18,445 nucleotides of DNA from Pseudorhodobacter antarcticus (GTDB taxonomy: Bacteria > Pseudomonadota > Alphaproteobacteria > Rhodobacterales > Rhodobacteraceae). Shown here piece after piece: positions 6,624 through 13,483 of this stretch (the first letter of the stretch is position 1; each line of letters opens with the position of its first letter). The notes under the pieces were generated by a model. The model saw only the letters and a list, made by a program, of their open reading frames with translations. It was not told the DNA's origin and did not search any database. The translations under genes were made by a program, and so were the position numbers. The stretch covers positions 1-18,445 of the forward strand of contig CAMAWZ010000011.1 in assembly GCA_945861995.1 (NCBI GenBank), written 5' to 3'.

Positions 6624-8312
6624 TTAAATCGGCAGGCCCACAACAAAGCGGGCGCCCAACGGCTCGGACGCGGCGTCGGCCTGCGTGGGGCGAATGTTTT
6701 CGGCCCAGATCACGCCACCATGCGCCTCGACAATTTGTTTGGATATCGACAGGCCCAAACCCGAATTATTGCCAAAATGGGTTGGCGGGCGATCCGAATA
6801 GAACCGCTTGAACACCTTGGACAGCGCTTGTTCGGGAATGCCTGGGCCAGTGTCTTCGACAACGATCAACAGGCGATTATCACGCTGGCGCGCCCAAACC
6901 CGTACCGCATCGCCATCTTCACAAAAGGAAATTGCGTTGCTGATCAAGTTGACAAACACTTGCGCCAAACGCTCTTCCAACCCGCGCACGATGATCGGAT
7001 CTTTGGGGAAATCGGTGATGAATTCCACACCCTTTTCCTGCGCCTGCTGCCCCAGATGGTCGCACAGGCGGCTCAGGGTTTGGATCAGGTTTACGTCGGT
7101 TTCCTGTTCCTTGACAAGTTCGCTGTCAAGGCGCGAGGCGTTGGAAATATCGGTCACAAGGCGATCCATGCGCCGTACGTCATGCTCGATCACATCAAGC
7201 AGCTTCTCGCGCTGATCATCGCGTTTGGCCACCCGCATGGTACCCACGGCCGAGCGCAGGCTGGCCAGCGGGTTCTTGATTTCATGCGCGACATCGGCGG
7301 CGAATTGCTCGTTGCTTTCGATGCGATCATACAGCGCCGAGACCATGCCGCGCATCGCAATGGACAGGCGGCCAATTTCATCGGGCCGCGCCGCCAAATC
7401 GGGAATACGCACGCGCCCTGCCTGCATTTTGGTGATATTGCGGTCGCGGCCCATTTCGGCAGCGGCGGCGAGGTCGGACAATGGATTAGCTATGGTCGAG
7501 GCCAGAACCATTGAAAGGCCTGTCGACACAAGCAAAGCAATCAAGAACATACGCAAAATCTGCTCACGCTCGTTGCGGACAAGGCGGTCAATTTCGCCTG
7601 CTGGCGAGGATAGGGCGATCACACCTAAAATACGTCCAGCATCAGTGATAGGCGTTGCCACCGAAAAGCTGGCCCCATCTTGGCCTTGGAATGTTTTGAT
7701 CGCCGTATCGCCCGCCGCAGCCTGTGTAAACAGTTCGCGGGCCAAACTTTCGGCATTGGCCGTGCTGGGCACGTCGGCCCGCCCGATCAATGCTGAAACC
7801 CCTGACCAGACCCTGCCCAGAAAATCGGTGATCAGGGTGGACGTTTCGGGTCGGCTGGGCAGGTTTTCATCAACTTTGCCCACACCGCGCGCTGTGATAA
7901 TGCCAGCGGGATCCAGCAAAAACACCTCAACCCCCGCGCTGATGCTAAGATCGGATAAATCGGCAGGCAGCCCGCCTGTACCCGCTGCACGTGTGCGCAT
8001 CACGTCAGCCAAAAGACGGGCTTCAGACACAAGCCCCGCCTCGCGTTGCAAGACAAGATTGTCGCGGAAGGGGTTTAAAAACAAAACCCCCGCCACCAAA
8101 AGCACCAGCGCCAGAAGATTGAACAAGATAATCTTACGCGCCAAAGGTGATTTGTTCAGCGCGAACAGGCCGCGTTTGCCGCGGCCGCCTTGCAACGCTT
8201 TATCTGACAATACTTCGGGCGAAACCCAGTCTTCACCCAATATGACCTGACCCTTGGCCTGATCATCAGCCACGGCGCTGCCTTTCAGCGGAAATTTCTG
8301 CGCGGCTGTCAT
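6624..8312 (-). CDS. chvG: Sensor histidine kinase ChvG (ExoS-like)
   Basis: This is a 562-residue inner-membrane histidine kinase. The cytoplasmic N-terminus is followed by a transmembrane helix (about 61-82), a periplasmic sensor region (about 83-250), a second helix (about 252-273) and a HAMP region. The HisKA domain has the phosphorylated His343 in VAHEIKNPLASLRS. The ATPase domain shows the N box (NLISNA, 455-460), G1 box (EDTGPGIP, 486-493) and G2 box (SGLGLSIS). Upstream are chvI (nine bases between its stop and this start) and downstream hprK, the classical order. In Agrobacterium and Sinorhizobium, ChvG/ChvI respond to acid and envelope conditions and control exopolysaccharide, motility and virulence. 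The signal in this organism is not known. I see no ExoR gene in the window, the usual periplasmic inhibitor in rhizobia. Confidence 0.95.
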   Translation of the reverse strand: MTAAQKFPLKGSAVADDQAKGQVILGEDWVSPEVLSDKALQGGRGKRGLFALNKSPLARKIILFNLLALVLLVAGVLFLNPFRDNLVLQREAGLVSEARLLADVMRTRAAGTGGLPADLSDLSISAGVEVFLLDPAGIITARGVGKVDENLPSRPETSTLITDFLGRVWSGVSALIGRADVPSTANAESLARELFTQAAAGDTAIKTFQGQDGASFSVATPITDAGRILGVIALSSPAGEIDRLVRNEREQILRMFLIALLVSTGLSMVLASTIANPLSDLAAAAEMGRDRNITKMQAGRVRIPDLAARPDEIGRLSIAMRGMVSALYDRIESNEQFAADVAHEIKNPLASLRSAVGTMRVAKRDDQREKLLDVIEHDVRRMDRLVTDISNASRLDSELVKEQETDVNLIQTLSRLCDHLGQQAQEKGVEFITDFPKDPIIVRGLEERLAQVFVNLISNAISFCEDGDAVRVWARQRDNRLLIVVEDTGPGIPEQALSKVFKRFYSDRPPTHFGNNSGLGLSISKQIVEAHGGVIWAENIRPTQADAASEPLGARFVVGLPI

Positions 8313-8321
8313 CCTGAGGCG

Positions 8322-9023
8322 TTACTCTTCGTTGTAACGGTAGCCAATACCATAAAGGGTTTCGATTGCGTTAAAATCATCATCAACGGCGCGCATTTTC
8401 TTGCGCAGGCGTTTGATGTGGCTGTCGATGGTGCGATCATCCACATAAATCTGGTCGTCATAGGCCACATCCATCAACTGATCGCGGCTTTTTACAAAGC
8501 CTGGGCGCTGTGCCAAGGCTTGCAGAAGCATAAATTCGGTGACAGTCAGCGCCACGTCGCGGCCTTTCCATGCCACGGCATGGCGCAGCGGGTCCATGCG
8601 CAGATTTCCGCGCTCGATCACCTTGGTTTCTTCGGTGACAGCCACTTCGCCCGTTGCAATTGCCTCGTTGCGGCGCAGCAGCGCGCGGATACGTTCCACC
8701 AGCAGGCGCTGGCTGAAGGGCTTTGTCACATAATCATCAGCGCCCATACGCAGGCCCAGAACCTCGTCAATCTCATCATCTTTCGAGGTTAGAAAAATCA
8801 CAGGCAGTGTCGATTTCTGACGCAGACGTTGCAGCAAATCCATCCCGTCCATGCGGGGCATTTTGATATCCAGAACGGCAAGGTCGGGCATTCGGCGGTT
8901 GAACGCGTCCAAGGCGGACTGGCCATCATTGTGCGTTTCCACCTCAAAGCCTTCGGCTTCTAGGGTCATTGATACGGACGTTAGGATGTTTCTGTCGTCG
9001 TCAACAAGGGCTATTCTGGCCAT
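8322..9023 (-). CDS. chvI: DNA-binding response regulator ChvI (OmpR/PhoB type)
   Basis: This 233-residue regulator pairs with ChvG. The receiver domain has the acidic pocket DDD at residues 8-10, phosphoacceptor Asp52 in LAVLDIKMPRMDG, Thr79 in IFLTS, and Lys101 in VTKPF. A winged-helix output domain follows, ending in ETLYGIGYRYNEE. The ATG at 9023 has AAAGGA eight bases upstream, a good ribosome binding site. It is the first gene of the seven-gene minus-strand operon and is transcribed divergently from pckA, the arrangement known from Agrobacterium and other alphaproteobacteria. Its own upstream region is AT-rich and probably holds the operon promoter. Confidence 0.96.
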   Translation of the reverse strand: MARIALVDDDRNILTSVSMTLEAEGFEVETHNDGQSALDAFNRRMPDLAVLDIKMPRMDGMDLLQRLRQKSTLPVIFLTSKDDEIDEVLGLRMGADDYVTKPFSQRLLVERIRALLRRNEAIATGEVAVTEETKVIERGNLRMDPLRHAVAWKGRDVALTVTEFMLLQALAQRPGFVKSRDQLMDVAYDDQIYVDDRTIDSHIKRLRKKMRAVDDDFNAIETLYGIGYRYNEE

Positions 9024-9061
9024 GTAGGGCGTCCTTTTCTGCTCGGCTGCCTGATTTTTGT

Positions 9062-9093
9062 TATATATTGTTATTTCTGCACAAAAGAATCAA
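9062..9093 (-). promoter_or_regulatory. Candidate promoter of the chvI operon
   Basis: On the minus strand, TTGATT (9093-9088) precedes an AT-rich stretch containing overlapping -10-like hexamers: CAATAT at 17-bp spacing and TATATA at 20 bp. These lie about 40 bases upstream of the chvI start. The AT-richness stands out against the GC-rich background, but the exact boxes are uncertain. Confidence 0.3.
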
Positions 9094-9138
9094 CCCTTAA
9101 GTGCAAATCACTTAGCCGCACACAATATTTAGCGGTGA

Positions 9139-9151
9139 TTCGCAGTGCGAA
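9139..9151. promoter_or_regulatory. 13-bp perfect palindrome in the chvI-pckA divergent region
   Basis: TTCGCAGTGCGAA has 6-bp arms around one base. It lies 115 bp from the chvI start and 36 bp before the tandem repeat on the pckA side. A perfect dyad in a divergent regulatory interval is a plausible regulator site. I do not recognise the binding protein. Confidence 0.35.
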
Positions 9152-9186
9152 ACGGCTGAGCTGTCTTGTGTCAGACGCAAATCCCC

Positions 9187-9226
9187 AAATGGTTGCGCTA
9201 ACATGGAAATGGTTGCGCTAACATGG
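9187..9226 (+). repeat. Perfect tandem duplication of a 20-bp operator-like sequence upstream of pckA
   Basis: The unit AAATGGTTGCGCTAACATGG occurs twice back to back (9187-9206 and 9207-9226) with no mismatch. Inside it, ATGGTTGCGCTAACAT is an imperfect 16-bp dyad centred on GCGC, differing at two positions from the perfect palindrome ATGTTAGCGCTAACAT. That architecture, with a central CG, is typical of LacI-family operators. The 20-bp period places both sites on nearly the same helical face. A candidate regulator from family knowledge is a CceR-like LacI protein controlling gluconeogenesis in Rhodobacter; I cannot confirm the motif here. Confidence 0.6.
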
Positions 9227-9276
9227 CCAAACCCTTCTATTCTATGGGAAAACTGCGTGTTATGAAAATGCTATAA

Positions 9277-9350
9277 CTCTGCAAAGCAGGGGGGCATAAA
9301 CTGCGGCTCTGGCCCGAGCCGCGTTTTGAATTATTCGCCATTTTGGCGAA
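9277..9350 (+). promoter_or_regulatory. Structured pckA leader with three successive hairpins
   Basis: Three inverted repeats lie in 74 bases just before the pckA ribosome binding site. The first is 9277-9291 (stem including CTGC-AAA-GCAG). The second is 9303-9322 (GCGGCTC-TGGCCC-GAGCCGC, a perfect 7-bp stem followed by GTTTTGAATT, resembling an intrinsic terminator). The third is 9334-9350 (TTCGCCA-TTT-TGGCGAA, a perfect 7-bp stem). The third ends four bases before the GGGAG ribosome binding site. If transcription starts upstream near the tandem repeat, the second hairpin could attenuate pckA. The promoter itself is not clear; a TCTATT box 17 bp after TTGCGC (9213-9218) is one weak option. 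Confidence 0.45.
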
Positions 9351-9366
9351 GATGGGAGCTTGCAGG

Positions 9367-10980
9367 ATGACCACGGCAGACGCTGCGCAAGGACGCGTAA
9401 ACCGCAACAAAACGCTGGAAAATCAAGGCATAATTGGCCTTGGTCGTGTCTATTATAATTATGGCGCGCCCAGCCTTGTAGAAGCGGCAATTGCGCGTGG
9501 CGAGGGGCGTTTGGGCAATGGCGGGGCGTTCTTGGTCTCGACAGGCCAATTCACAGGCCGCTCACCCAAAGATAAGTTTGTCGTGCGCGGCCCGTCGGTT
9601 GAAAATACCATCTGGTGGGAAAATAACACACCGATGACGCCTGCCGCGTTCGATGTGCTGCACGCCGATGTGCTGGCCCATATGAAGGGCCGCGATTATT
9701 TCGTGCAAGATTTGTTTGGTGGGGCAGATGCGGCTTACCGCGTTGATGTTCGGATGGTGACCGAACTTGCTTGGCACGGACTGTTCATCCGCCATTTGCT
9801 GCGCCGCCCATCCGTGGCCGAGGTGGACACCTTTAGCCCCGAATGGACAGTCATCAATTGCCCCAGTTTCAAGGCCGATCCAGCGCGCCACGGCTGCCGC
9901 AGTGAAACCGTGATTGCGCTGAATTTCGACCAAAAGCTAATCCTAATCGCAGGAACGGCCTATGCGGGCGAAAACAAAAAAGCCGTGTTCACGCTGCTGA
10001 ATTATCTTTTGCCCCAGCAAGGCGTGATGCCGATGCATTGTTCCGCCAACCATGCAATTGGCAATCCTGATGATGCGGCAGTGTTTTTCGGGCTGTCGGG
10101 CACAGGCAAAACCACTTTGTCGGCAGATCCTTCGCGCATTTTGATTGGTGATGATGAACACGGCTGGTCAGATCGCGGCACCTTCAATTTTGAAGGGGGC
10201 TGCTATGCCAAAACCATCAACCTATCGCGCGAGGCAGAGCCAGAAATCTACGCCACCACATCCAAATTCGGCACAGTGGTCGAAAATATGGTGTTCGATC
10301 CGCAAACGCTGGAGTTGGATTTCACCGATGCCAGCCTGACGGAAAACATGCGCTGCGCATATCCGCTGGACTATATTTCGAACGCATCCAGCACGGGTCT
10401 TGGCGGGCACCCCAAGAACGTCATTATGCTAACCTGCGACGCTTATGGTGTTTTGCCGCCCATCGCGCGCCTGACCCCTGCGCAGGCGATGTATCATTTC
10501 CTGTCGGGATTTACGTCAAAAACACCGGGAACAGAGCGCGGGATTGTGGAACCTACCCCAACCTTTAGCACCTGCTTTGGCGCGCCATTCATGCCCCGCC
10601 GCCCCGAAGTGTATGGCAAATTGCTGCAACAGAAGATTGCGCAGTTTGGCGCAACCTGCTGGCTGGTCAATACAGGCTGGACGGGGGGCAAATTTGGCAC
10701 GGGCACGCGGATGCCAATTCGTGCCACCCGCGCGCTGCTGACAGCGGCATTAGACGGATCCTTGGGGGCGACAAAATTCCGCCGCGATCCTAACTTTGGT
10801 TTTGACGTGCCTGTTATGGTGGCGGGGGTTGATACGGGCCTTTTAGACCCGCGCAGTACATGGGGCGATAAAGCCGCCTATGACGCAGCCGCGCAAAAAC
10901 TTGTGGCCATGTTTGCCGATAATTTTGGGCAATATTTGCCCTTTATCGATGATGATGTGAAGGCCGCTGCAATCGGTTAG
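9367..10980 (+). CDS. pckA: Phosphoenolpyruvate carboxykinase (ATP)
   Basis: This cytoplasmic enzyme of about 537 residues converts oxaloacetate and ATP to phosphoenolpyruvate, CO2 and ADP, the committed gluconeogenic step from the TCA cycle. The nucleotide-binding P-loop GLSGTGKT is at residues 242-249, and GDDEHGW at 261-267 supplies metal-binding residues. The N-terminal GRSPKDK block and the PEPCK-conserved ENMRCAYPLDYI are also present. The ATG at 9367 is chosen over upstream TTG 9343 because GGGAG lies eight to nine bases before it and the protein then begins MTTADAAQGRVN near the family length. Divergence from chvI is a classical alphaproteobacterial arrangement. The leader carries operator-like repeats and hairpins. 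The rfb genes begin only 60 bp downstream. Confidence 0.97.
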   Translation: MTTADAAQGRVNRNKTLENQGIIGLGRVYYNYGAPSLVEAAIARGEGRLGNGGAFLVSTGQFTGRSPKDKFVVRGPSVENTIWWENNTPMTPAAFDVLHADVLAHMKGRDYFVQDLFGGADAAYRVDVRMVTELAWHGLFIRHLLRRPSVAEVDTFSPEWTVINCPSFKADPARHGCRSETVIALNFDQKLILIAGTAYAGENKKAVFTLLNYLLPQQGVMPMHCSANHAIGNPDDAAVFFGLSGTGKTTLSADPSRILIGDDEHGWSDRGTFNFEGGCYAKTINLSREAEPEIYATTSKFGTVVENMVFDPQTLELDFTDASLTENMRCAYPLDYISNASSTGLGGHPKNVIMLTCDAYGVLPPIARLTPAQAMYHFLSGFTSKTPGTERGIVEPTPTFSTCFGAPFMPRRPEVYGKLLQQKIAQFGATCWLVNTGWTGGKFGTGTRMPIRATRALLTAALDGSLGATKFRRDPNFGFDVPVMVAGVDTGLLDPRSTWGDKAAYDAAAQKLVAMFADNFGQYLPFIDDDVKAAAIG

Positions 10981-10993
10981 TCTTGAAATACAT

Positions 10994-11032
10994 CTGCGGC
11001 TGTGGTCTTGCTTTGGCAAACCTTTACCGCAG
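10994..11032 (+). promoter_or_regulatory. Nested stem-loop between pckA and rfbC reaching the rfbC ribosome binding site
   Basis: The outer arms CTGCGG (10994-10999) and CCGCAG (11027-11032) enclose a 4x4 internal loop and inner arms GGTCTTGC (11004-11011) and GCAAACC (11016-11022), which pair fully except for one bulged C, with loop TTTG. The last two bases belong to the rfbC ribosome binding site AGGA (11031-11034). No T-run follows, so a classical intrinsic terminator is unlikely; a partial terminator, an mRNA-end protector for pckA or a translational control of rfbC are possible. Confidence 0.45.
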
Positions 11033-11040
11033 GACGCGTC

Positions 11041-11601
11041 ATGAATATCGAGAAAACCCCGATCGAGGGCCTGTTGATGATCGCGCCAAAGCGGCATGGT
11101 GATGCGCGCGGTTGGTTTTGCGAAGTGTATTCGCGCACAGCTTTTTCGGCGGCGGGTATTGATTTCGAATTTGTTCAAGACAATCATTCGATGTCGGGCG
11201 CATCTGGCACGCTGCGCGGTTTGCATTACCAACGCCCGCCATTTGCGCAAGATAAACTCGTGCGCTGCACGCGCGGTGTGATTTACGACGTGGCGGTGGA
11301 TGTGCGTCAAGGCAGCCCCAGCTATGGCAAATGGTTCGGGGTAGAGTTAAGCGCCGAAAATGGCTTGCAACTGTTTGTCCCTGTTGGCTTTTTGCACGGC
11401 TTTATGACGCGCAGCGAAGGGGCCGAGGTGCAATACAAAGTGACCGCGCCTTATGCAGCCGAATGTGATGGCGCCATTGCCTGGGATGATCCTGATATTG
11501 GCATCGATTGGGGCAACACCTTGCCTGTGCTGTCGGCCAAGGATGCGATTGCCCCGCGATTTTCTGGCTTTCAATCTCCCTTTACCTATGGTGCGACATG
11601 A
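11041..11601 (+). CDS. rfbC: dTDP-4-dehydrorhamnose 3,5-epimerase
   Basis: This 186-residue cupin-fold enzyme (RmlC) epimerises C3 and C5 of dTDP-4-keto-6-deoxy-glucose, the third step of dTDP-L-rhamnose synthesis. Catalytic residues are visible: His62 in LRGLHYQ, Asp168 in LSAKD and Tyr132 in VQYKVT. FVPVGFLHGF with His119 is also family-typical. The ATG at 11041 has AGGA six bases upstream; an ORF extension back to GTG 11002 lacks support. The stop overlaps the rfbB start by four bases (ATGA). It is the first gene of rfbCBDA; whether it has its own promoter or is read through from pckA is open, as no clear promoter is visible in the 60-bp gap. Confidence 0.96.
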   Translation: MNIEKTPIEGLLMIAPKRHGDARGWFCEVYSRTAFSAAGIDFEFVQDNHSMSGASGTLRGLHYQRPPFAQDKLVRCTRGVIYDVAVDVRQGSPSYGKWFGVELSAENGLQLFVPVGFLHGFMTRSEGAEVQYKVTAPYAAECDGAIAWDDPDIGIDWGNTLPVLSAKDAIAPRFSGFQSPFTYGAT

Positions 11602-12638
11602 AGATTTTGGTCACGGGCGGCATGGGGTTTATCGGCTCGGCGGTGGTGCGCCTTGCAGTCTTGCGCGGGCATGAAGTGATCAATTTGGACGCAATGACAT
11701 ACGCTGCCTGCGAGGCGAATGTTGCACAAGCGGCCACGTCAAACCTGTATTCGTTTGAGCAGGCCGATATTCGTGACCGCGCCCGCTTGGACGAGGTGTT
11801 CGCCACCCACCGCCCGGATGCCGTGATGCATCTTGCGGCCGAAAGCCATGTCGACCGCTCTATCGACGGGCCAGATGACTTTGTCCAAACCAATATTACG
11901 GGCACCTTCAATATGCTGGAAGCCGCCCGCGCCTATTGGCAGGGCGCGGGTCGCCCCAATGGGTTTCGCTTTCACCACATTTCCACCGACGAAGTGTTCG
12001 GCAGTTTGGGCGAGACTGGAAAATTCACCGAAGACACGCCCTACGATCCGCGCAGCCCCTATTCCGCCAGCAAAGCTGCCAGCGATCATTTGGTGCGCGC
12101 TTGGGGCGAAACTTATGGCCTGCCTGTGGTGCTGACCAATTGTTCCAACAATTACGGCCCCTATCACTTTCCTGAAAAACTCATCCCTGTGGTGATTTTG
12201 AACGCGCTGGCGGGCAGGCCTATCCCCGTTTACGGGCAGGGCGAAAACGTGCGCGATTGGCTGTATGTTGAAGATCACGCCGATGCGTTACTGCTGGTTT
12301 TGGAAAAGGGCACGCTTGGCCGCAGCTACAATATCGGCGGCGAGAATGAAGCGCAGAATATTGAAATCGTACAGAAAATCTGCACCCTTCTAGATGAGAT
12401 GTCCCCGTCTGGCGCGCCTCATGCCCGCCTGATTACCTATGTTACCGACCGCCCTGGCCATGATCTGCGCTATGCGATTGATCCGTCGCGCATTTGTAAC
12501 GAACTGGGCTGGCGGCCCTCGGTGACTTTGGACGAAGGCCTGCGCCGCACCGTGCGCTGGTACTTGGACAACGCGGCGTGGTGGAAACCGCTACAGGCGC
12601 GCGGCGGGGTGGGGCAACGTTTGGGAACCCGTGCATGA
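11598..12638 (+). CDS. rfbB: dTDP-glucose 4,6-dehydratase
   Basis: This 346-residue extended short-chain dehydrogenase (RmlB) makes dTDP-4-keto-6-deoxy-D-glucose from dTDP-glucose, the second step of the pathway. The NAD-binding motif GGMGFIG is at residues 7-13. The active site shows STDEVFG (Thr130, Asp131, Glu132) and YSASK (Tyr155, Lys159). NNYGPYHFPEKLIP and GENVRDWLYVEDH are further family blocks. The ATG at 11598 overlaps the rfbC stop, and the gene's own stop overlaps the rfbD start, both as ATGA, so translation is probably coupled. It is complete and of family length. Confidence 0.97.
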   Translation: MKILVTGGMGFIGSAVVRLAVLRGHEVINLDAMTYAACEANVAQAATSNLYSFEQADIRDRARLDEVFATHRPDAVMHLAAESHVDRSIDGPDDFVQTNITGTFNMLEAARAYWQGAGRPNGFRFHHISTDEVFGSLGETGKFTEDTPYDPRSPYSASKAASDHLVRAWGETYGLPVVLTNCSNNYGPYHFPEKLIPVVILNALAGRPIPVYGQGENVRDWLYVEDHADALLLVLEKGTLGRSYNIGGENEAQNIEIVQKICTLLDEMSPSGAPHARLITYVTDRPGHDLRYAIDPSRICNELGWRPSVTLDEGLRRTVRWYLDNAAWWKPLQARGGVGQRLGTRA

Positions 12639-13483
12639 AAGTGCTGGTGTTTGGGCAAACTGGCCAAGTTGCGCAAGCGTTGGCGCGGTCTGTACCTGAA
12701 GGCGTGACAGCGCGGTTCCTGGCCCGCGATATGGCCGATCTGATGCACCCCATGTCTTGCGCAAATGCTGTTCAAAACTGCGATCTGGTCATCAACGCCG
12801 CCGCTTGGACAGCGGTTGATCTGGCCGAGACGCAAGAGGCAGACGCCCACATTATCAACGCGGCCAGTCCCAGTGCCATTGCGCGCGTTTGCGCAGCGCT
12901 GGGTGTTCCAATGATCCATATGTCCACCGATTATGTGTTCGATGGCGCAGGGGATACGCCTTTTTCGCCCGATCATCCCACAGCGCCCTTGGGGGCCTAT
13001 GGGCGCAGCAAATTGGCGGGCGAGATGGCGTTGCGCGGCAGCGGCGCGCGCCATGTCATCTTGCGCACGTCTTGGGTGTTTTCGGCCCACGGCAGCAATT
13101 TCCTGCGGACGATGCTGCGGCTGGGCGGTGCGCGGGAAAGCATAAATGTCGTCGCCGACCAAATCGGCGGGCCGACCCCCGCAAGCGCAATTGCCAAGGC
13201 AATTTGGCAGATTTCAGCCGCCTTAATCAAAGGTCATGCGGGGGGAACCTATCATTTTGCAGGCACGCCCGATGTGTCCTGGGCAGATTTTGCCCGCGCG
13301 ATCATGCAGGCGGCGAACCTGCCTTGCACCATCGCTGATATTCCCACATCTGCCTATCCAACCCCCGCCCGCCGCCCCGCAAATTCGCGGCTGGATTGTA
13401 GCACGTTGCTGCATGATTTTGCGATCGCGCGCCCCGATTGGCGAGCGCCTCTTCCCGCCCTTATCAAGGAGATAACCCAATGA
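12635..13483 (+). CDS. rfbD: dTDP-4-dehydrorhamnose reductase
   Basis: This 282-residue short-chain reductase (RmlD) performs the last step, reducing dTDP-4-keto-L-rhamnose to dTDP-L-rhamnose with NAD(P)H. Visible motifs are FGQTGQV at residues 6-12 (cofactor loop), STDYVFDG at 97-104, and the catalytic pair Tyr122/Lys126 in YGRSK. LRTSWVFSAHGSNFLRTM and ADQIGGPTPA are typical of RmlD. It starts at ATG 12635 within the rfbB stop and ends in a four-base overlap with rfbA. The C-terminal PARRPANSRLD matches the conserved PRPxxSxLD-type ending of the family. Confidence 0.96.
   Translation: MKVLVFGQTGQVAQALARSVPEGVTARFLARDMADLMHPMSCANAVQNCDLVINAAAWTAVDLAETQEADAHIINAASPSAIARVCAALGVPMIHMSTDYVFDGAGDTPFSPDHPTAPLGAYGRSKLAGEMALRGSGARHVILRTSWVFSAHGSNFLRTMLRLGGARESINVVADQIGGPTPASAIAKAIWQISAALIKGHAGGTYHFAGTPDVSWADFARAIMQAANLPCTIADIPTSAYPTPARRPANSRLDCSTLLHDFAIARPDWRAPLPALIKEITQ

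Noticed and set aside
6447..8250. Long plus-strand frames (6447-7514 and 7225-8250)
   Set aside because: They are antisense to chvG and hprK, which have complete catalytic motifs; these frames are by-products of GC-rich codon use.
11739..12278. 179-codon minus-strand frame inside rfbB
   Set aside because: Antisense to a fully conserved RmlB; no ribosome binding site or recognisable domain.
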